The notes: generated from the letters alone by a model not told the origin. A stretch of 64,000 nucleotides of DNA from a virus (IMGVR_UViG_3300045993_000757:1-64000), one strand, 5' to 3'. Shown: positions 5,468-13,411, numbered from the stretch's first letter. Numbers and translations are program-made.

Positions 5468-5506
5468 TTAGCACTTCTTCTTCCCGCCCTTTTTGGATTT
5501 AGCCAT
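5468..5506 (-). CDS. Lysine-rich 12-residue micro-ORF with very strong ribosome-binding site
   Basis: The frame reads MAKSKKGGKKKC and then stops. Upstream on the leftward strand is GGGAGGTGAGTGACC directly before the ATG: GGAGGTGA is a near-perfect anti-16S match and the core ends 8 nt from the start. Most genes in this window have weaker sites or rely on overlaps. The peptide is about 60 % basic with a C-terminal cysteine. It may act as a peptide or as a leader controlling the structured region that follows. Confidence 0.5.
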   Translation of the reverse strand: MAKSKKGGKKKC

Positions 5507-5508
5507 GG

Positions 5509-5934
5509 TCACTCACCTCCCTTCATGCGTTTCCCGGCCGCGGCTTCAGCGATCTGGTACGCACGTTGGCGAGTGACCCCGATGGCCGCGGAAATTTCAC
5601 GGAAGCTTTTCCCGGCTGCGCGCATCGACAGAACCTTCCGCTCGGTCTTGCTCAGTTCTAGCGAGGACTGGGGGACGTAGTTCCGGATGGTCTTCGGGTT
5701 ATCGAGCAGCAGTCCGAGCATGTTTAGGACGTTGGCGGGCGCGGCTGCCCGGCGTCCGTACTGGCGGAGCGTGGTAGGGAGGATGTTGCAGCAGGCGGCG
5801 AACTGGGCGGGGGAAACACCCGTCTTCGAGAGGACGGCATTGATCCCGGCCGAGATGGACATGGGCTGCTTGTTGTCGTCCAGGATGACCGGGTAACCGT
5901 GCTTCGAGAGATGATGATTCAGCGTGATTTTCAT
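5509..5934 (-). CDS. Two-part helix-turn-helix DNA-binding protein (141 aa)
   Basis: Residues about 27-60 (INAVLSKTGVSPAQFAACCN) look like a helix-turn-helix of the kind found in phage repressor-like proteins. Residues about 95-130 (LSKTERKVLSMRAAGKSFRE, then IGVTRQRAYQIAE) resemble a sigma-region-4/LuxR-type HTH, with the T-R-Q-R-A recognition helix. It is probably a transcription regulator. It lies within the leftward replication operon, starts by ATGA overlap with the upstream gene and ends just before the micro-ORF with the strong ribosome-binding site. Target sites are unknown; the GTAAGC inverted repeats are one candidate. Confidence 0.65.
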   Translation of the reverse strand: MKITLNHHLSKHGYPVILDDNKQPMSISAGINAVLSKTGVSPAQFAACCNILPTTLRQYGRRAAAPANVLNMLGLLLDNPKTIRNYVPQSSLELSKTERKVLSMRAAGKSFREISAAIGVTRQRAYQIAEAAAGKRMKGGE

Positions 5935-6305
5935 GCTTCAACTTTCCCAGCGGCTCCGCCTTTCTTCCGGTAGTCGATCTTTGTTCCGGCGGTCATGGCG
6001 GCGAGCTGGATGCGGGCCGTTTCTGACAGATCCTTGAGGATCGTGCGATAGGTTGCGTTCTCATTGCTGCTCAACTCCTGCCCGTTGGCTTCTGCTTTCT
6101 CGTAGAGTTGCTGCAAGCGTTTTGAAATCGTGTCCTTCCTGGCAAGCGTTTCGATCAGCAACACGGCGTAGGCTTCAGCGAACCCGCCCAGCATCATCGA
6201 GCCGCGCTTGGAAAGCCGCTCGAACTCGGCCTCACTGATCTCTCCCGTCATCAGGTGGTGTTTCGAGGCCGATGCTTTTGAGCCATTTTCGGGTCCAGTG
6301 GACAT
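5931..6305 (-). CDS. Hypothetical helical protein (124 aa)
   Basis: The protein is mostly helical and charged, with a likely coiled-coil stretch (SKRLQQLYEKAEANGQELSS) and a glycine-rich basic end. The start at 6305 overlaps the upstream gene by 74 nt; an internal ATG at 6251 (MTGEISEAEFERLSKRG) would reduce this to 20 nt and is an equally good choice. Its stop overlaps the next start by 4 nt. No family recognised. Confidence 0.55.
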   Translation of the reverse strand: MSTGPENGSKASASKHHLMTGEISEAEFERLSKRGSMMLGGFAEAYAVLLIETLARKDTISKRLQQLYEKAEANGQELSSNENATYRTILKDLSETARIQLAAMTAGTKIDYRKKGGAAGKVEA

Positions 6306-6504
6306 GGGATGCTTCTGCGTTCAGTTCGGCGAATTCCTGGGCCTTCGCCTCCGGCCCTTTTTCCGTGTTGAAGACCAGCTCGCCCGCGAGCGTTTCGATC
6401 GTGTCGGATTCCTCGGCCAGCGAGATACGGAGCAGGTTCCCAAAGTCGCCCGTGAGAGCCTGGGACAGCTTGAGCGTGTCCGCCGATGACATGGGCTGGA
6501 TCAT
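6232..6504 (-). CDS. Hypothetical protein (90 aa)
   Basis: The protein starts MIQPMSSADTLKLSQALTGD and is acidic and helical, ending in a tryptophan-containing segment (HVHWTRKWLKSIGLE). Its start overlaps the upstream stop by 4 nt (ATGA at 6501-6504). No family recognised. It belongs to the run of small genes between the nuclease gene and the HTH gene. Confidence 0.6.
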   Translation of the reverse strand: MIQPMSSADTLKLSQALTGDFGNLLRISLAEESDTIETLAGELVFNTEKGPEAKAQEFAELNAEASHVHWTRKWLKSIGLETPPDDGRDQ

Positions 6505-6851
6505 GCGCCCTCAGACCAGGGGGACTCGTGAGTCCAGGAAATCTCCATGTCCTTTCCCGGCCGCCAGGGAACCCGATTGATCAAGATGATCTCAGCCCCA
6601 CCCTTGAACGTCCCGTTGAAAGGCCACTCGATGGCAATTCCCGCGTCCCATACCTCGATGCGCCATCCGTAGACCACGGGGGCCCACCCGAACACCGGCT
6701 GGTTCTTCGCCTCGTTCCAAATCTTCAGGTCGCGAAATCGATCGCGCACCTCATGGATCTTGCGCTTTCCATCCGCCATTTTGGCGTCATCGGATCCCAG
6801 GGTCTTTTTCAGTCCCTCGTCCCACAGTTTTTTGAAATCGGTGAATTTCAT
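6501..6851 (-). CDS. Hypothetical protein (116 aa)
   Basis: A charged helical N-terminus (MKFTDFKKLWDEGLKKTLG) is followed by a beta-rich, tryptophan-rich part (VYGWRIEVWDAGIAIEWPFN). There is no membrane segment. Both ends overlap the neighbouring genes by 4 nt, so translation is probably coupled. No family recognised. Confidence 0.6.
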   Translation of the reverse strand: MKFTDFKKLWDEGLKKTLGSDDAKMADGKRKIHEVRDRFRDLKIWNEAKNQPVFGWAPVVYGWRIEVWDAGIAIEWPFNGTFKGGAEIILINRVPWRPGKDMEISWTHESPWSEGA

Positions 6852-7291
6852 AGCCTCGACTTGAGTTCATCGTTCGTCGCGGCCCGCTCACCGTCAAGCG
6901 AAATTCTCAATGACGACACTTTCCAGAGCGACGGCATCTTGAACGCGACCATCGTGCATTCCGCCTCCGGGTCGGAAGCCTTCACGCCCACCTTGCACGA
7001 GCAGCCATTGGGAAACAGCGACCCGCCATCGACGATCTGGATGACGCCGGTGTTGTCCCCACAGGTCTTGTGCTTCGGATCGTACAGGTCGCACTTCCGG
7101 CACGCGCGCAGCCGTTGCTTCCAAGCCTTCAGTGGGATCCTGGCCCGCCGGTTGAACCGCAGGAACCGCCGCGCCAGGGCCAGCCCCTCAGAGACCACGG
7201 GGGCCCCGATGCCGTACCGGTAGCGGAACCCCCGCCATGCCGCCGCAGCCACCTCGGCGTTTCGCCGCATCCATCGTGTCCAGCGTCTCAC
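6848..7291 (-). CDS. Cysteine-containing hypothetical protein (147 aa)
   Basis: The N-terminal third is basic and aromatic. The centre (residues about 62-110) has a CxxC-type pair (CRKCDLYDPKHKTCGDN) and CSC followed by a later cysteine, giving enough cysteines for a zinc site resembling a small-knuckle fold. Both ends overlap neighbours by 4 nt. I recognise no named family; a DNA-associated metal-binding protein is possible from the operon context. Confidence 0.6.
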   Translation of the reverse strand: MRRWTRWMRRNAEVAAAAWRGFRYRYGIGAPVVSEGLALARRFLRFNRRARIPLKAWKQRLRACRKCDLYDPKHKTCGDNTGVIQIVDGGSLFPNGCSCKVGVKASDPEAECTMVAFKMPSLWKVSSLRISLDGERAATNDELKSRL

Positions 7292-7506
7292 GGATTTGCC
7301 TTTCTTCCATGGCCGTTGGAAACGTGGGCGCAGTCATCGCAAAGGTGATGGCCACACACGAATCCTCCCAGCGTTTCAGTGCACCCATGCGTGGCCTTGG
7401 CTCCGCACGAGCAACACCTCGCGTCCCGGTGGGAAGAACACCCGTTGGGATTCATCGTCTCAATGCCGCACTCTCCCTCATAGGGAACCTCGTACTTGCA
7501 CTTCAT
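7288..7506 (-). CDS. Small cysteine/histidine-rich zinc-binding protein (72 aa)
   Basis: Residues about 30-62 contain CCSCG, C, CGHHLCDDC in a dense series of cysteines and histidines that looks like a two-zinc treble-clef or RING-like module. The remainder is short. It is coupled by 4-nt overlaps to the nuclease gene upstream and the cysteine-containing gene downstream. No more precise assignment is justified. Confidence 0.6.
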   Translation of the reverse strand: MKCKYEVPYEGECGIETMNPNGCSSHRDARCCSCGAKATHGCTETLGGFVCGHHLCDDCAHVSNGHGRKANP

Positions 7507-8069
7507 GCCTCCACCCTTTCTCCCGGCTCACGGGCCGGGGCCGCGTCCGGAACCGCTGAAGCCACCTTGGCCGCGTCCAGGACGAGTTCTCTGCCAAACG
7601 CCCGAATCCAACCTTCCACCAGCAACCCGCCCACGTCGGGGTCCTCGGCGAACACCACCGGCACGTCGAACCGAACCTCCCAGGTCGCCAGGGATGCCAG
7701 CACGGCCTGGGGCGGCGTGGCGGAGGTGTACTTCCCCGCCTGGATCTCCTCCTCGGTGCCGATGATCAGCAGCCGCTTGAACCGGTAGCCGCGCAGGCGA
7801 ACCAGCTCCCGTTCGAACCGTTGGCGCTCCCGGGTCACACAGCCGACCAGGTCGTTCAGGCTCTTGCGCTCGATGGCGAACAGGTGCTCCCCGCCAACGA
7901 TCGAGTAGTCCCCGCTGACCAGGCCACGAATCACCGTCTTCAGCCCAGGCATGGCCAGGGGTGTTTGCTCGCGGCTGTCCACGATGGCCACGGGGGGCGT
8001 TCGTCCAGGATCGGACAGGAGGATCACCGGGACTCGCCGGGCACGGCCACGGCTGCGAGTGACGATCAC
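7503..8069 (-). CDS. XPF/ERCC4-family structure-specific endonuclease
   Basis: The protein (188 aa) shows the ERCC4 nuclease core: DSREQTPL near residue 31, GDYSIVGGEHLFAIERKS near 52-69 (the family's GDxxx...xxERKxxxD signature, here with NDLVG), then a helical segment. It is the nuclease half only, with no helix-hairpin-helix or helicase part, as in phage and archaeal single-domain forms. Such enzymes cut branched or flapped DNA; here it would process replication or recombination intermediates or trim DNA for packaging. Starts and stops overlap neighbours by 4 nt. Confidence 0.88.
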   Translation of the reverse strand: MIVTRSRGRARRVPVILLSDPGRTPPVAIVDSREQTPLAMPGLKTVIRGLVSGDYSIVGGEHLFAIERKSLNDLVGCVTRERQRFERELVRLRGYRFKRLLIIGTEEEIQAGKYTSATPPQAVLASLATWEVRFDVPVVFAEDPDVGGLLVEGWIRAFGRELVLDAAKVASAVPDAAPAREPGERVEA

Positions 8070-8866
8070 TTGGCCTCCTTCTTCGGCTTCTTCAGCCGAG
8101 CTTCCCGGCGGGCCTCAGCCTTTTCCTCCTCCTCCTTCCGAACCGCCAGGATCCGGTCATGGGCAACCCGGCAGTTGGGGCAGTCTCCCCGCCGTCCATA
8201 GCCGCGGAATCCGATTTCCGCTGATTGAATCACAGACGAATCGAGATCTATTTCGGTTTCTGTAGTTAAAAACTCGAATGCTTTTCGCTCCCAGGCAGGG
8301 GCATTTTGTGAATCCGGATCGGTTTTGAATCGCAAAACCAATTCAGGTTTTGAGTGTACTCCCACAGACGCCGCCTGGAGTCGGAAGTCGTCATCCTGCC
8401 ACCAAGCGTCCGGCAGGTCATCCCAGGTCGCCATGGCCTCCAGTGCCCAAGGGGGGATTCTGTCGCCAATTTGGAAGACGAAATCAGGGGGTCGATCGAC
8501 CAGCGGAGGCAGGGGGTCTTTTGGCGGCGGTGACGCCAATGACGGGGTAGGCTCCATATCCTTAGGATAGGTAAAATAACTATCACCATTATATAATGGG
8601 ACACCATTATATACTGTATCCTTTTTATTTACCTCTTTTTCTAAAGTAGAAGTAGTGTGACACTGTGTCATCGGCTCGGAAGTCTGCTTATTATCAACGA
8701 CTTGAGTGGATGACGGGGTCTGAGATGACCCCGCACCCTGTGTCACCAGCGGTGACGCAGGTGACGCAGATGACGGGGTCTTTCGCTTTTGGAAAATTCC
8801 CGTTAAAAACTTGGTGTTCATAAAGGTGACGCACCCTTTTTCGAGTGTCGCGGAGTTTATAAGCAT
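8066..8866 (-). CDS. Hypothetical protein with low-complexity, AT-rich N-terminal half (266 aa)
   Basis: Residues 20-60 are serine/threonine/proline-rich (KRKTPSSASPASPLVTQGAG). Residues 120-200 are a probable folded part (PPWALEAMATWDDLPDAWWQ), and a late CPNC pair precedes a lysine/glutamate helix. DNA for residues about 70-100 is far more AT-rich than the rest of the window and contains the 14-bp palindrome at 8586-8599. The start at 8866 is 15 nt after the primase stop; MNTKFLTG at 8821 is an alternative. The position after the primase suggests a replication accessory factor, but no family is recognised. Confidence 0.6.
   Translation of the reverse strand: MLINSATLEKGCVTFMNTKFLTGIFQKRKTPSSASPASPLVTQGAGSSQTPSSTQVVDNKQTSEPMTQCHTTSTLEKEVNKKDTVYNGVPLYNGDSYFTYPKDMEPTPSLASPPPKDPLPPLVDRPPDFVFQIGDRIPPWALEAMATWDDLPDAWWQDDDFRLQAASVGVHSKPELVLRFKTDPDSQNAPAWERKAFEFLTTETEIDLDSSVIQSAEIGFRGYGRRGDCPNCRVAHDRILAVRKEEEEKAEARREARLKKPKKEAK
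8586..8613. repeat. AT-rich palindrome and partial second copy inside a gene
   Basis: CCATTATATAATGG (8586-8599) is a perfect palindrome; CCATTATATA recurs at 8604-8613. On the leftward strand both copies contain TATAAT, the consensus -10 hexamer. No convincing -35 box lies 17 nt upstream, so an internal promoter is possible but unproven; an operator is the other reading. Confidence 0.45.
8709..8781. repeat. Short direct and inverted repeats in coding sequence
   Basis: GATGACGGGGTCT occurs at 8709-8721 and 8769-8781, an inverted copy (GATGACCCCG) follows the first, and GGTGACGCAG is repeated in tandem around 8751-8768. They encode the serine/threonine-rich part of the gene at 8066-8866 and may simply be a low-complexity coding repeat. 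Confidence 0.5.
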
Positions 8867-8881
8867 GGATCTGATACAAAA

Positions 8882-11128
8882 TCAGGTCCACAAACCGGCC
8901 TCGTTTTCGCCCTCTTGCGGAGGCTGTATCCGCCATGTCCGGCTGTTTTTCGTTCGGATGTACTCGATTCTTTTTGGGAAATTTATCATCAATCTTCGCA
9001 AATAAGTACCGCACGCATTGGGCCAGGAAAGCAGTTTTTCGACTTCCCGCGTGTATTGGGAATCTTTCAAACGCACTAAAAGTGCCTCCGATGTTCCCGA
9101 CCATATCACCGGCGTCATGTCCTTGAAGATCACGTTGTCGATGTACGTGAGGAGCTGGCGCTCAGGGCTCATGTCGATCAGCGCCGACAGAATGCTCGGA
9201 TGCTGCCATGCGGCGACCTGTGTCCGACTGTTGAAGTAATGGGGGTGGTGCTCCTTGGCATACGCCATGTCCAGGGTGTCGATCCGGTCGATGAATGCCG
9301 GCATCTCCTCGCGTAAAACTCGCGTTAGCCACTCGGCCTCACTGACCCCATCCGGCACATCCCTGGGAACTTTCTCCATCTTCAGGATCGTGATCTTGTC
9401 GGCCAATGCCGAGTCGATCACCGGAAGCACGTTGAGGTGCTCAGGCTCGTCGTTGATGCTCATGCTCAACAGCCAGTAGGGGCTCAAGGCGACCCCGCGG
9501 CGGCCCTTGTCGTGGCAGTTGAACGTCCGGCTGAACAACATCGACTTCAGGCACTCGCCCAGGTGCCGGCGGCTGGCCATGTCGGTCTTGGCGGTGTCGT
9601 CTTCGAGCATGAGATGCTCTGCCCCGAACAGCTCGCCGTTGAACGGAGTCTGGCCTTGCAGGAACAGCGTAGGCTTCGCGCTACGGCCCCCCAGACATCG
9701 GCTGATGATCTCCTGGGCCAGCGACTTGCCACAGTCCTTGGGACCGACCAGGACGGGCGATGGCAGGGGGAACCAGAGCTGCTTCAGGATCCGCAGCCGG
9801 GCATAGTGGATGATCGACAGGTAGCGGAAGTATTGCTCCTCGCCCAAGGCGTCGTGGAGGATCTTCTGGATCCGATCGGAGTTCCCCGCCCTCCCTTCGG
9901 GCAGGATGCAGCTATCCGTGACCAGGACAGTCTTCCCGGCCATGTAGTGAAGCCCCGAGGGCCATCCTGCCACAGGGCCCGCGTAGGCAACCGACTCCTC
10001 CCGGATCAGGCGAAGAACCTCCCGGTCGATGGGCGATGGATCCCCGTTCTTGGTGTACTTCTCCATCCCCGAGACGTGCATGGCCAGCTTCACCATGCCT
10101 TCCGTCACGGGGACGAAGTCCATGTTTGCCGCCTGGAGCCACCACGTCCTCCCCCCAGAGTCGAACAGACAGACCGTCCGATCCGGGGGCCGTACCGCCA
10201 AGATCGTGGCCTTGACGACGTCCGCGCCCCTCACGCGCTTCAGGTCGTTGAAGTCGGTGTGGTCCCGATCCGCCGGGAATCCTTCGAAGTCCGGCACGGC
10301 GAGCCCGGCCTGGACCGTCAGCACCGCGGTGTCCGCCTCATCCAGTCCGGGGTTGCTTCCCGCCACATGGCGGTCGTTGTCGGCACAGACGACAATCCCG
10401 GCCGTGGGATACCTGGAGCGGATGGCCCGCGCCACCGACATCAGGTTGTTGGCGTACATCGACGCCGCGACCGGCATCCCGGTGCATTCGTAGATCGTCG
10501 CCGCCGTGGCGAACCCCTCGCAGATGCAGATCACGGGGGCCTGGGTGAATCGGCCGATCGGGAAGAAGTGGCCGGTGATTTTTCCGCCCGGCTGGAAGTA
10601 TTTGGTCTTCCCGCCGAACTTCGGCATGGGCTCGTGGTGAACCGCCTGCATCGACCAACACCGCCCATTCACGTCCACGATGGGGATGAACAGATACGGC
10701 ATCTCCGGCGACATCACCGCGCCGTTGGCCTTGATCCCCTTCTTGACGAGATAGGGGTGTTCGTCCGGGGCCAGGAGGAGCTCTGGCAGGATCACGTCCG
10801 TCAGGGTCTCTGACAGGATCTTGGCCCGCTCCTCCTTCTCCTCGTCGCGCTCCTCGTTGGCCTTGGCGATCTTCTTCTTCTCCGCCTCGGTCAACTCCCG
10901 ACCCACGCCGATCCAGGTCAGGTCGGCCTGGCATCGGTGGCAGCCGGCGTGGCCCCGCAGCACCGGCTCCTCGTGGAACACCGCCCAACCGGCCTCCCCG
11001 GCCCCGCAATGGTGTTTGTAGCGATGGATCTTCCCGTCAACCGGCGGCTCCGTGGGCGGCTCGAATCCATTCTCGACCAGGAATTCGTAAGCCGACTTGT
11101 CCCCCTTGGACGCTGTGGTGAGGATCAT
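8882..11128 (-). CDS. Phage primase-helicase (Toprim-like and SF3-like ATPase domains)
   Basis: The start at 11128 (MILTTASKGDKSAYEF) is chosen because its ATGA overlaps the helicase gene's stop; the frame opens earlier, but in arginine-rich sequence opposite that gene. The 748-aa protein has an N-terminal cysteine/histidine segment (KHHCG...CHRCQ, a likely zinc site), a Toprim-like region (ICICEGFATAATIYEC near 198 and CADNDR near 250) and a C-terminal P-loop ATPase (GPKDCGKS near 458, then MLEDDTAKTD). This order matches bifunctional phage and plasmid primase-helicases that make primers and unwind DNA at the fork. Confidence 0.85.
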   Translation of the reverse strand: MILTTASKGDKSAYEFLVENGFEPPTEPPVDGKIHRYKHHCGAGEAGWAVFHEEPVLRGHAGCHRCQADLTWIGVGRELTEAEKKKIAKANEERDEEKEERAKILSETLTDVILPELLLAPDEHPYLVKKGIKANGAVMSPEMPYLFIPIVDVNGRCWSMQAVHHEPMPKFGGKTKYFQPGGKITGHFFPIGRFTQAPVICICEGFATAATIYECTGMPVAASMYANNLMSVARAIRSRYPTAGIVVCADNDRHVAGSNPGLDEADTAVLTVQAGLAVPDFEGFPADRDHTDFNDLKRVRGADVVKATILAVRPPDRTVCLFDSGGRTWWLQAANMDFVPVTEGMVKLAMHVSGMEKYTKNGDPSPIDREVLRLIREESVAYAGPVAGWPSGLHYMAGKTVLVTDSCILPEGRAGNSDRIQKILHDALGEEQYFRYLSIIHYARLRILKQLWFPLPSPVLVGPKDCGKSLAQEIISRCLGGRSAKPTLFLQGQTPFNGELFGAEHLMLEDDTAKTDMASRRHLGECLKSMLFSRTFNCHDKGRRGVALSPYWLLSMSINDEPEHLNVLPVIDSALADKITILKMEKVPRDVPDGVSEAEWLTRVLREEMPAFIDRIDTLDMAYAKEHHPHYFNSRTQVAAWQHPSILSALIDMSPERQLLTYIDNVIFKDMTPVIWSGTSEALLVRLKDSQYTREVEKLLSWPNACGTYLRRLMINFPKRIEYIRTKNSRTWRIQPPQEGENEAGLWT

Positions 11129-12441
11129 TTGGTGGCGCTTTTGATTTTCGCATAGAACTCCACCGCCTGATCCGAGCAGTACAACCCGCCGAACCAGTCC
11201 TTCAGGAATAGCCCTTCCAGCGTTCGGACACGCGACAGGGCGACGTAAGCCTGGCCGGGCTCGCGCGCGGCCCTGACGTCGATGTAGGCGCGATCCAGCG
11301 TGATCCCCTGGCTCCGGTGCACCGTCATGGCGTAGGCCAGCCTCAGGGGGAACTGGACGTACTCCGCAAACGCTTCCTGGCCTGGCTTGCCATTCTTCCA
11401 AACACGCTTCGACACCATCACCTCGCCCATACGCTCTGTCTCGACGTAGATGAAATCCCGGCTGATCTGCGTGACCTTGCCCGCGGTCCCGTTGACGTAC
11501 ATTCCATCCGGGTCGTTGACGGTCATCATCACCTGACACCCGACCTTGAGGAACAGGTTCCGTGGCGTGAGGAGGTTGTCGGCGATGAACTCTCCGGCCT
11601 TCTGGTCCCCGAAGATTTCACCGACGAACTCCGTGGCCTCGCCGGGAACGTCCTCCAGCATGGCGGTGTTCCACTTGTCCACCATCGAGTTGTGCGTGAA
11701 CAGCCGGGGGATGTTGGCGTCCGGGAACATCACGATTCGGTTGTGAAGGGTCTGGGCCGCTCGGCCGCTCACCTTGGCCACCCGGACCGCGCAGAGAGCC
11801 GAAATGAAGTCGAGCTGGGTTTGGCGGTGGATCTTCTCCAGGAGGATGTTCGTGAACCCCGACTGTTCCCACACGGGATCCGCGAACGCCCAGTCGTAGG
11901 GCTTGGCCTCGCCCTTGCGAACGGGAGCCAACTGAAGGAAGTCGCCCACCGTGATGACCTGACACCCGCCCCACGGCCGGTCGTCGTCGCGCAGTTTCCG
12001 GAACATCCACTCGATGAAGTTGAGCTGCCTACCGCTCAGCATCGAAATCTCGTCGATGACGAGCACCTTGCAGCGGACGATGCGCTCAAACCCGCGGCGG
12101 ATGGACCTGTAAGGCTGGTCGCAGAGCCAGCGAAAGTACGTCTCGTTCGTCTCGTTGGGATCGCGCTGATCGGATCCCGGCCCCAGGAGCATCCCAGTCC
12201 AGCGATGGATGGTCATGCCGCCGATGTTCAGAGCGGCGATGCCCGTGGGGGCGACGATGTCCACGACGTCCTCATGATCCTTGATGAAGTTTCGGATCAG
12301 CGTGGTCTTGCCCGTGCCGGCCATGCCGGACAGGTGGATGTTCTTCCCATCCATGGCGGCTTCTTGGAAGTCCTTGGCAGGATCTCCTTCGGGAACGGGA
12401 ACTGGCGGCGGTTGGTTCGGATCTTCGGTGGTGATTTTCAT
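11125..12441 (-). CDS. PIF1-family SF1B DNA helicase
   Basis: The 438-aa protein has Walker A GMAGTGKTTL (residues 39-48), APTGIAALNIGG (motif Ia, typical of PIF1/RecD2-like enzymes), Walker B VLVIDEISML (near 127), GDFLQLAPV (motif III) and a C-terminal AYAMTVHRSQGITLD plus YVALSRVRTLEG (motifs V and VI). These define PIF1-like 5'-3' helicases, which remove structures and displaced strands. It sits between an SSB-like gene and the primase-helicase, fitting a replication role. A terminator hairpin lies just upstream, so its expression may depend on read-through. Confidence 0.93.
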   Translation of the reverse strand: MKITTEDPNQPPPVPVPEGDPAKDFQEAAMDGKNIHLSGMAGTGKTTLIRNFIKDHEDVVDIVAPTGIAALNIGGMTIHRWTGMLLGPGSDQRDPNETNETYFRWLCDQPYRSIRRGFERIVRCKVLVIDEISMLSGRQLNFIEWMFRKLRDDDRPWGGCQVITVGDFLQLAPVRKGEAKPYDWAFADPVWEQSGFTNILLEKIHRQTQLDFISALCAVRVAKVSGRAAQTLHNRIVMFPDANIPRLFTHNSMVDKWNTAMLEDVPGEATEFVGEIFGDQKAGEFIADNLLTPRNLFLKVGCQVMMTVNDPDGMYVNGTAGKVTQISRDFIYVETERMGEVMVSKRVWKNGKPGQEAFAEYVQFPLRLAYAMTVHRSQGITLDRAYIDVRAAREPGQAYVALSRVRTLEGLFLKDWFGGLYCSDQAVEFYAKIKSATK

Positions 12442-12453
12442 AGGTTGCAGAGA

Positions 12454-12487
12454 AAAAAAGGCCCCCCGGATTGCTCCGGAGGGCCGT
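12454..12487 (-). terminator. Intrinsic terminator between SSB-like and PIF1 genes
   Basis: On the leftward strand GGCCCTCCGGA, a 4-nt loop and TCCGGGGGGCC form a stem followed by seven T (complement of the A-run ending at 12461). It lies after the SSB-like gene and only about 12 nt before the PIF1 start, leaving no room for a second promoter between them. Confidence 0.8.
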
Positions 12488-12538
12488 TACGGAGGCGGTT
12501 AAGGCCAACTTCGAGTACAGACCCGACATGGCTTCATT

Positions 12539-13285
12539 TCAGTAAGGAATGGTGGAGTCGTCTTCCTCAACTTTGGCCTTCGACTTCTGGGCGACGTACC
12601 ACTCCAGGGCGGCGACGAGGCGCTTGTCGTCCGCGGTGGCCTTGGCGTTATCCTTGGCTCCCGGCATCCAAAGCTCGGCGAGCTTATCCAGGCTGGCCGG
12701 ATCGACCTCGCGCAGCTCGTGGCCGCTGTGCTTCCCGATGTGGATCTTGGTCTTCGAGTGATCCACCGGGGCAGCCGCCGCGGCGGACTGCTGACCGCCG
12801 GCGGGCTTGGGTGCCTCGGTCTTGTGATAGTTCGAGTCCTGTTTCGGGCGATCCTTCGTCCGTTTGTACTCCCCGGACGGTTTCACGGCGTCCGCCAGAT
12901 TCTTCAGCGGGGTGCAGCTCGCGATGTTGGCGTAGACCTTGTCGTCCTTCTCGACCTGGGAGATGACGACGAAGCAGTTCATGCCAATGAGGGATTCCGT
13001 GTCGAACCCTTCCAGCTCCTCTTTGGTCAGGTCCCGACCGAACAGGGCCTTCAGGAACTTCCGGAAGTTGGCCTTCTCGTTGAGGCTGGGGGCGAATCCG
13101 TTGCTCCAAGCGCACCAGTGCTTGCCCTCCTCGTTCAATTCCGCCGTTTCGAACACGACGCGGAACTGGTCCTGCTCGCCGAACTTGGTCTGAACCTTCT
13201 TCGGCTCGGTGACATCGACGATGACGGCCGGGCCCTGATAGTCGGGATGGGGTTGGAAGTCCTTCCCCTGTTTGGTAATAATCAT
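12539..13285 (-). CDS. SSB-like replication protein with DUF3820-like region and acidic tip
   Basis: The start at 13285 (MIITKQGKDFQPHPDYQGPA) has AAGGA 10 nt upstream; an earlier in-frame start overlaps a hairpin. The N-terminal 130 residues look like an OB-fold single-strand-binding protein of the phage type (strands around VIVDVTEPKKVQTKFGEQD). A P/A/Q-rich linker leads to KIHIGKHSGHELREVDPASL (near 185-205), which resembles the small domain at the end of some exonucleases (DUF3820-like). The protein ends EEDDSTIPY, echoing the acidic DDDIPF tip by which SSBs recruit partners. It probably coats ssDNA and recruits the helicases encoded downstream. Confidence 0.75.
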   Translation of the reverse strand: MIITKQGKDFQPHPDYQGPAVIVDVTEPKKVQTKFGEQDQFRVVFETAELNEEGKHWCAWSNGFAPSLNEKANFRKFLKALFGRDLTKEELEGFDTESLIGMNCFVVISQVEKDDKVYANIASCTPLKNLADAVKPSGEYKRTKDRPKQDSNYHKTEAPKPAGGQQSAAAAAPVDHSKTKIHIGKHSGHELREVDPASLDKLAELWMPGAKDNAKATADDKRLVAALEWYVAQKSKAKVEEDDSTIPY

Positions 13286-13342
13286 TTGACAGTCCTTGAT
13301 GTCTGATTTCCACTCCGCTCGGTGGTTTTTTTCAGTTGCAGA

Positions 13343-13374
13343 GCCCGGCCGAGCGGATCGGCCGGGTTTCTTCA
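13343..13374. other. Strong hairpin in the intergenic region before the SSB-like gene
   Basis: CCCGGCCGA and TCGGCCGGG pair around a 5-nt loop (about 13349-13371). On the + strand it is followed by TTTCTTCATTT, so it could terminate rightward antisense transcription; on the - strand it lies in the leader of the SSB-like gene. No rightward gene ends here. The 13286-13500 gap otherwise holds only regulatory-type sequence. Confidence 0.5.
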
Positions 13375-13411
13375 TTTCTCGGGCGCCAAATCCACAACTT
13401 GGCGCGTTTTC

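Noticed and set aside
12272-12529. 85-aa leftward frame starting between SSB-like and PIF1 genes
   Set aside because: It passes through the terminator hairpin and then overlaps the PIF1 start in another frame.
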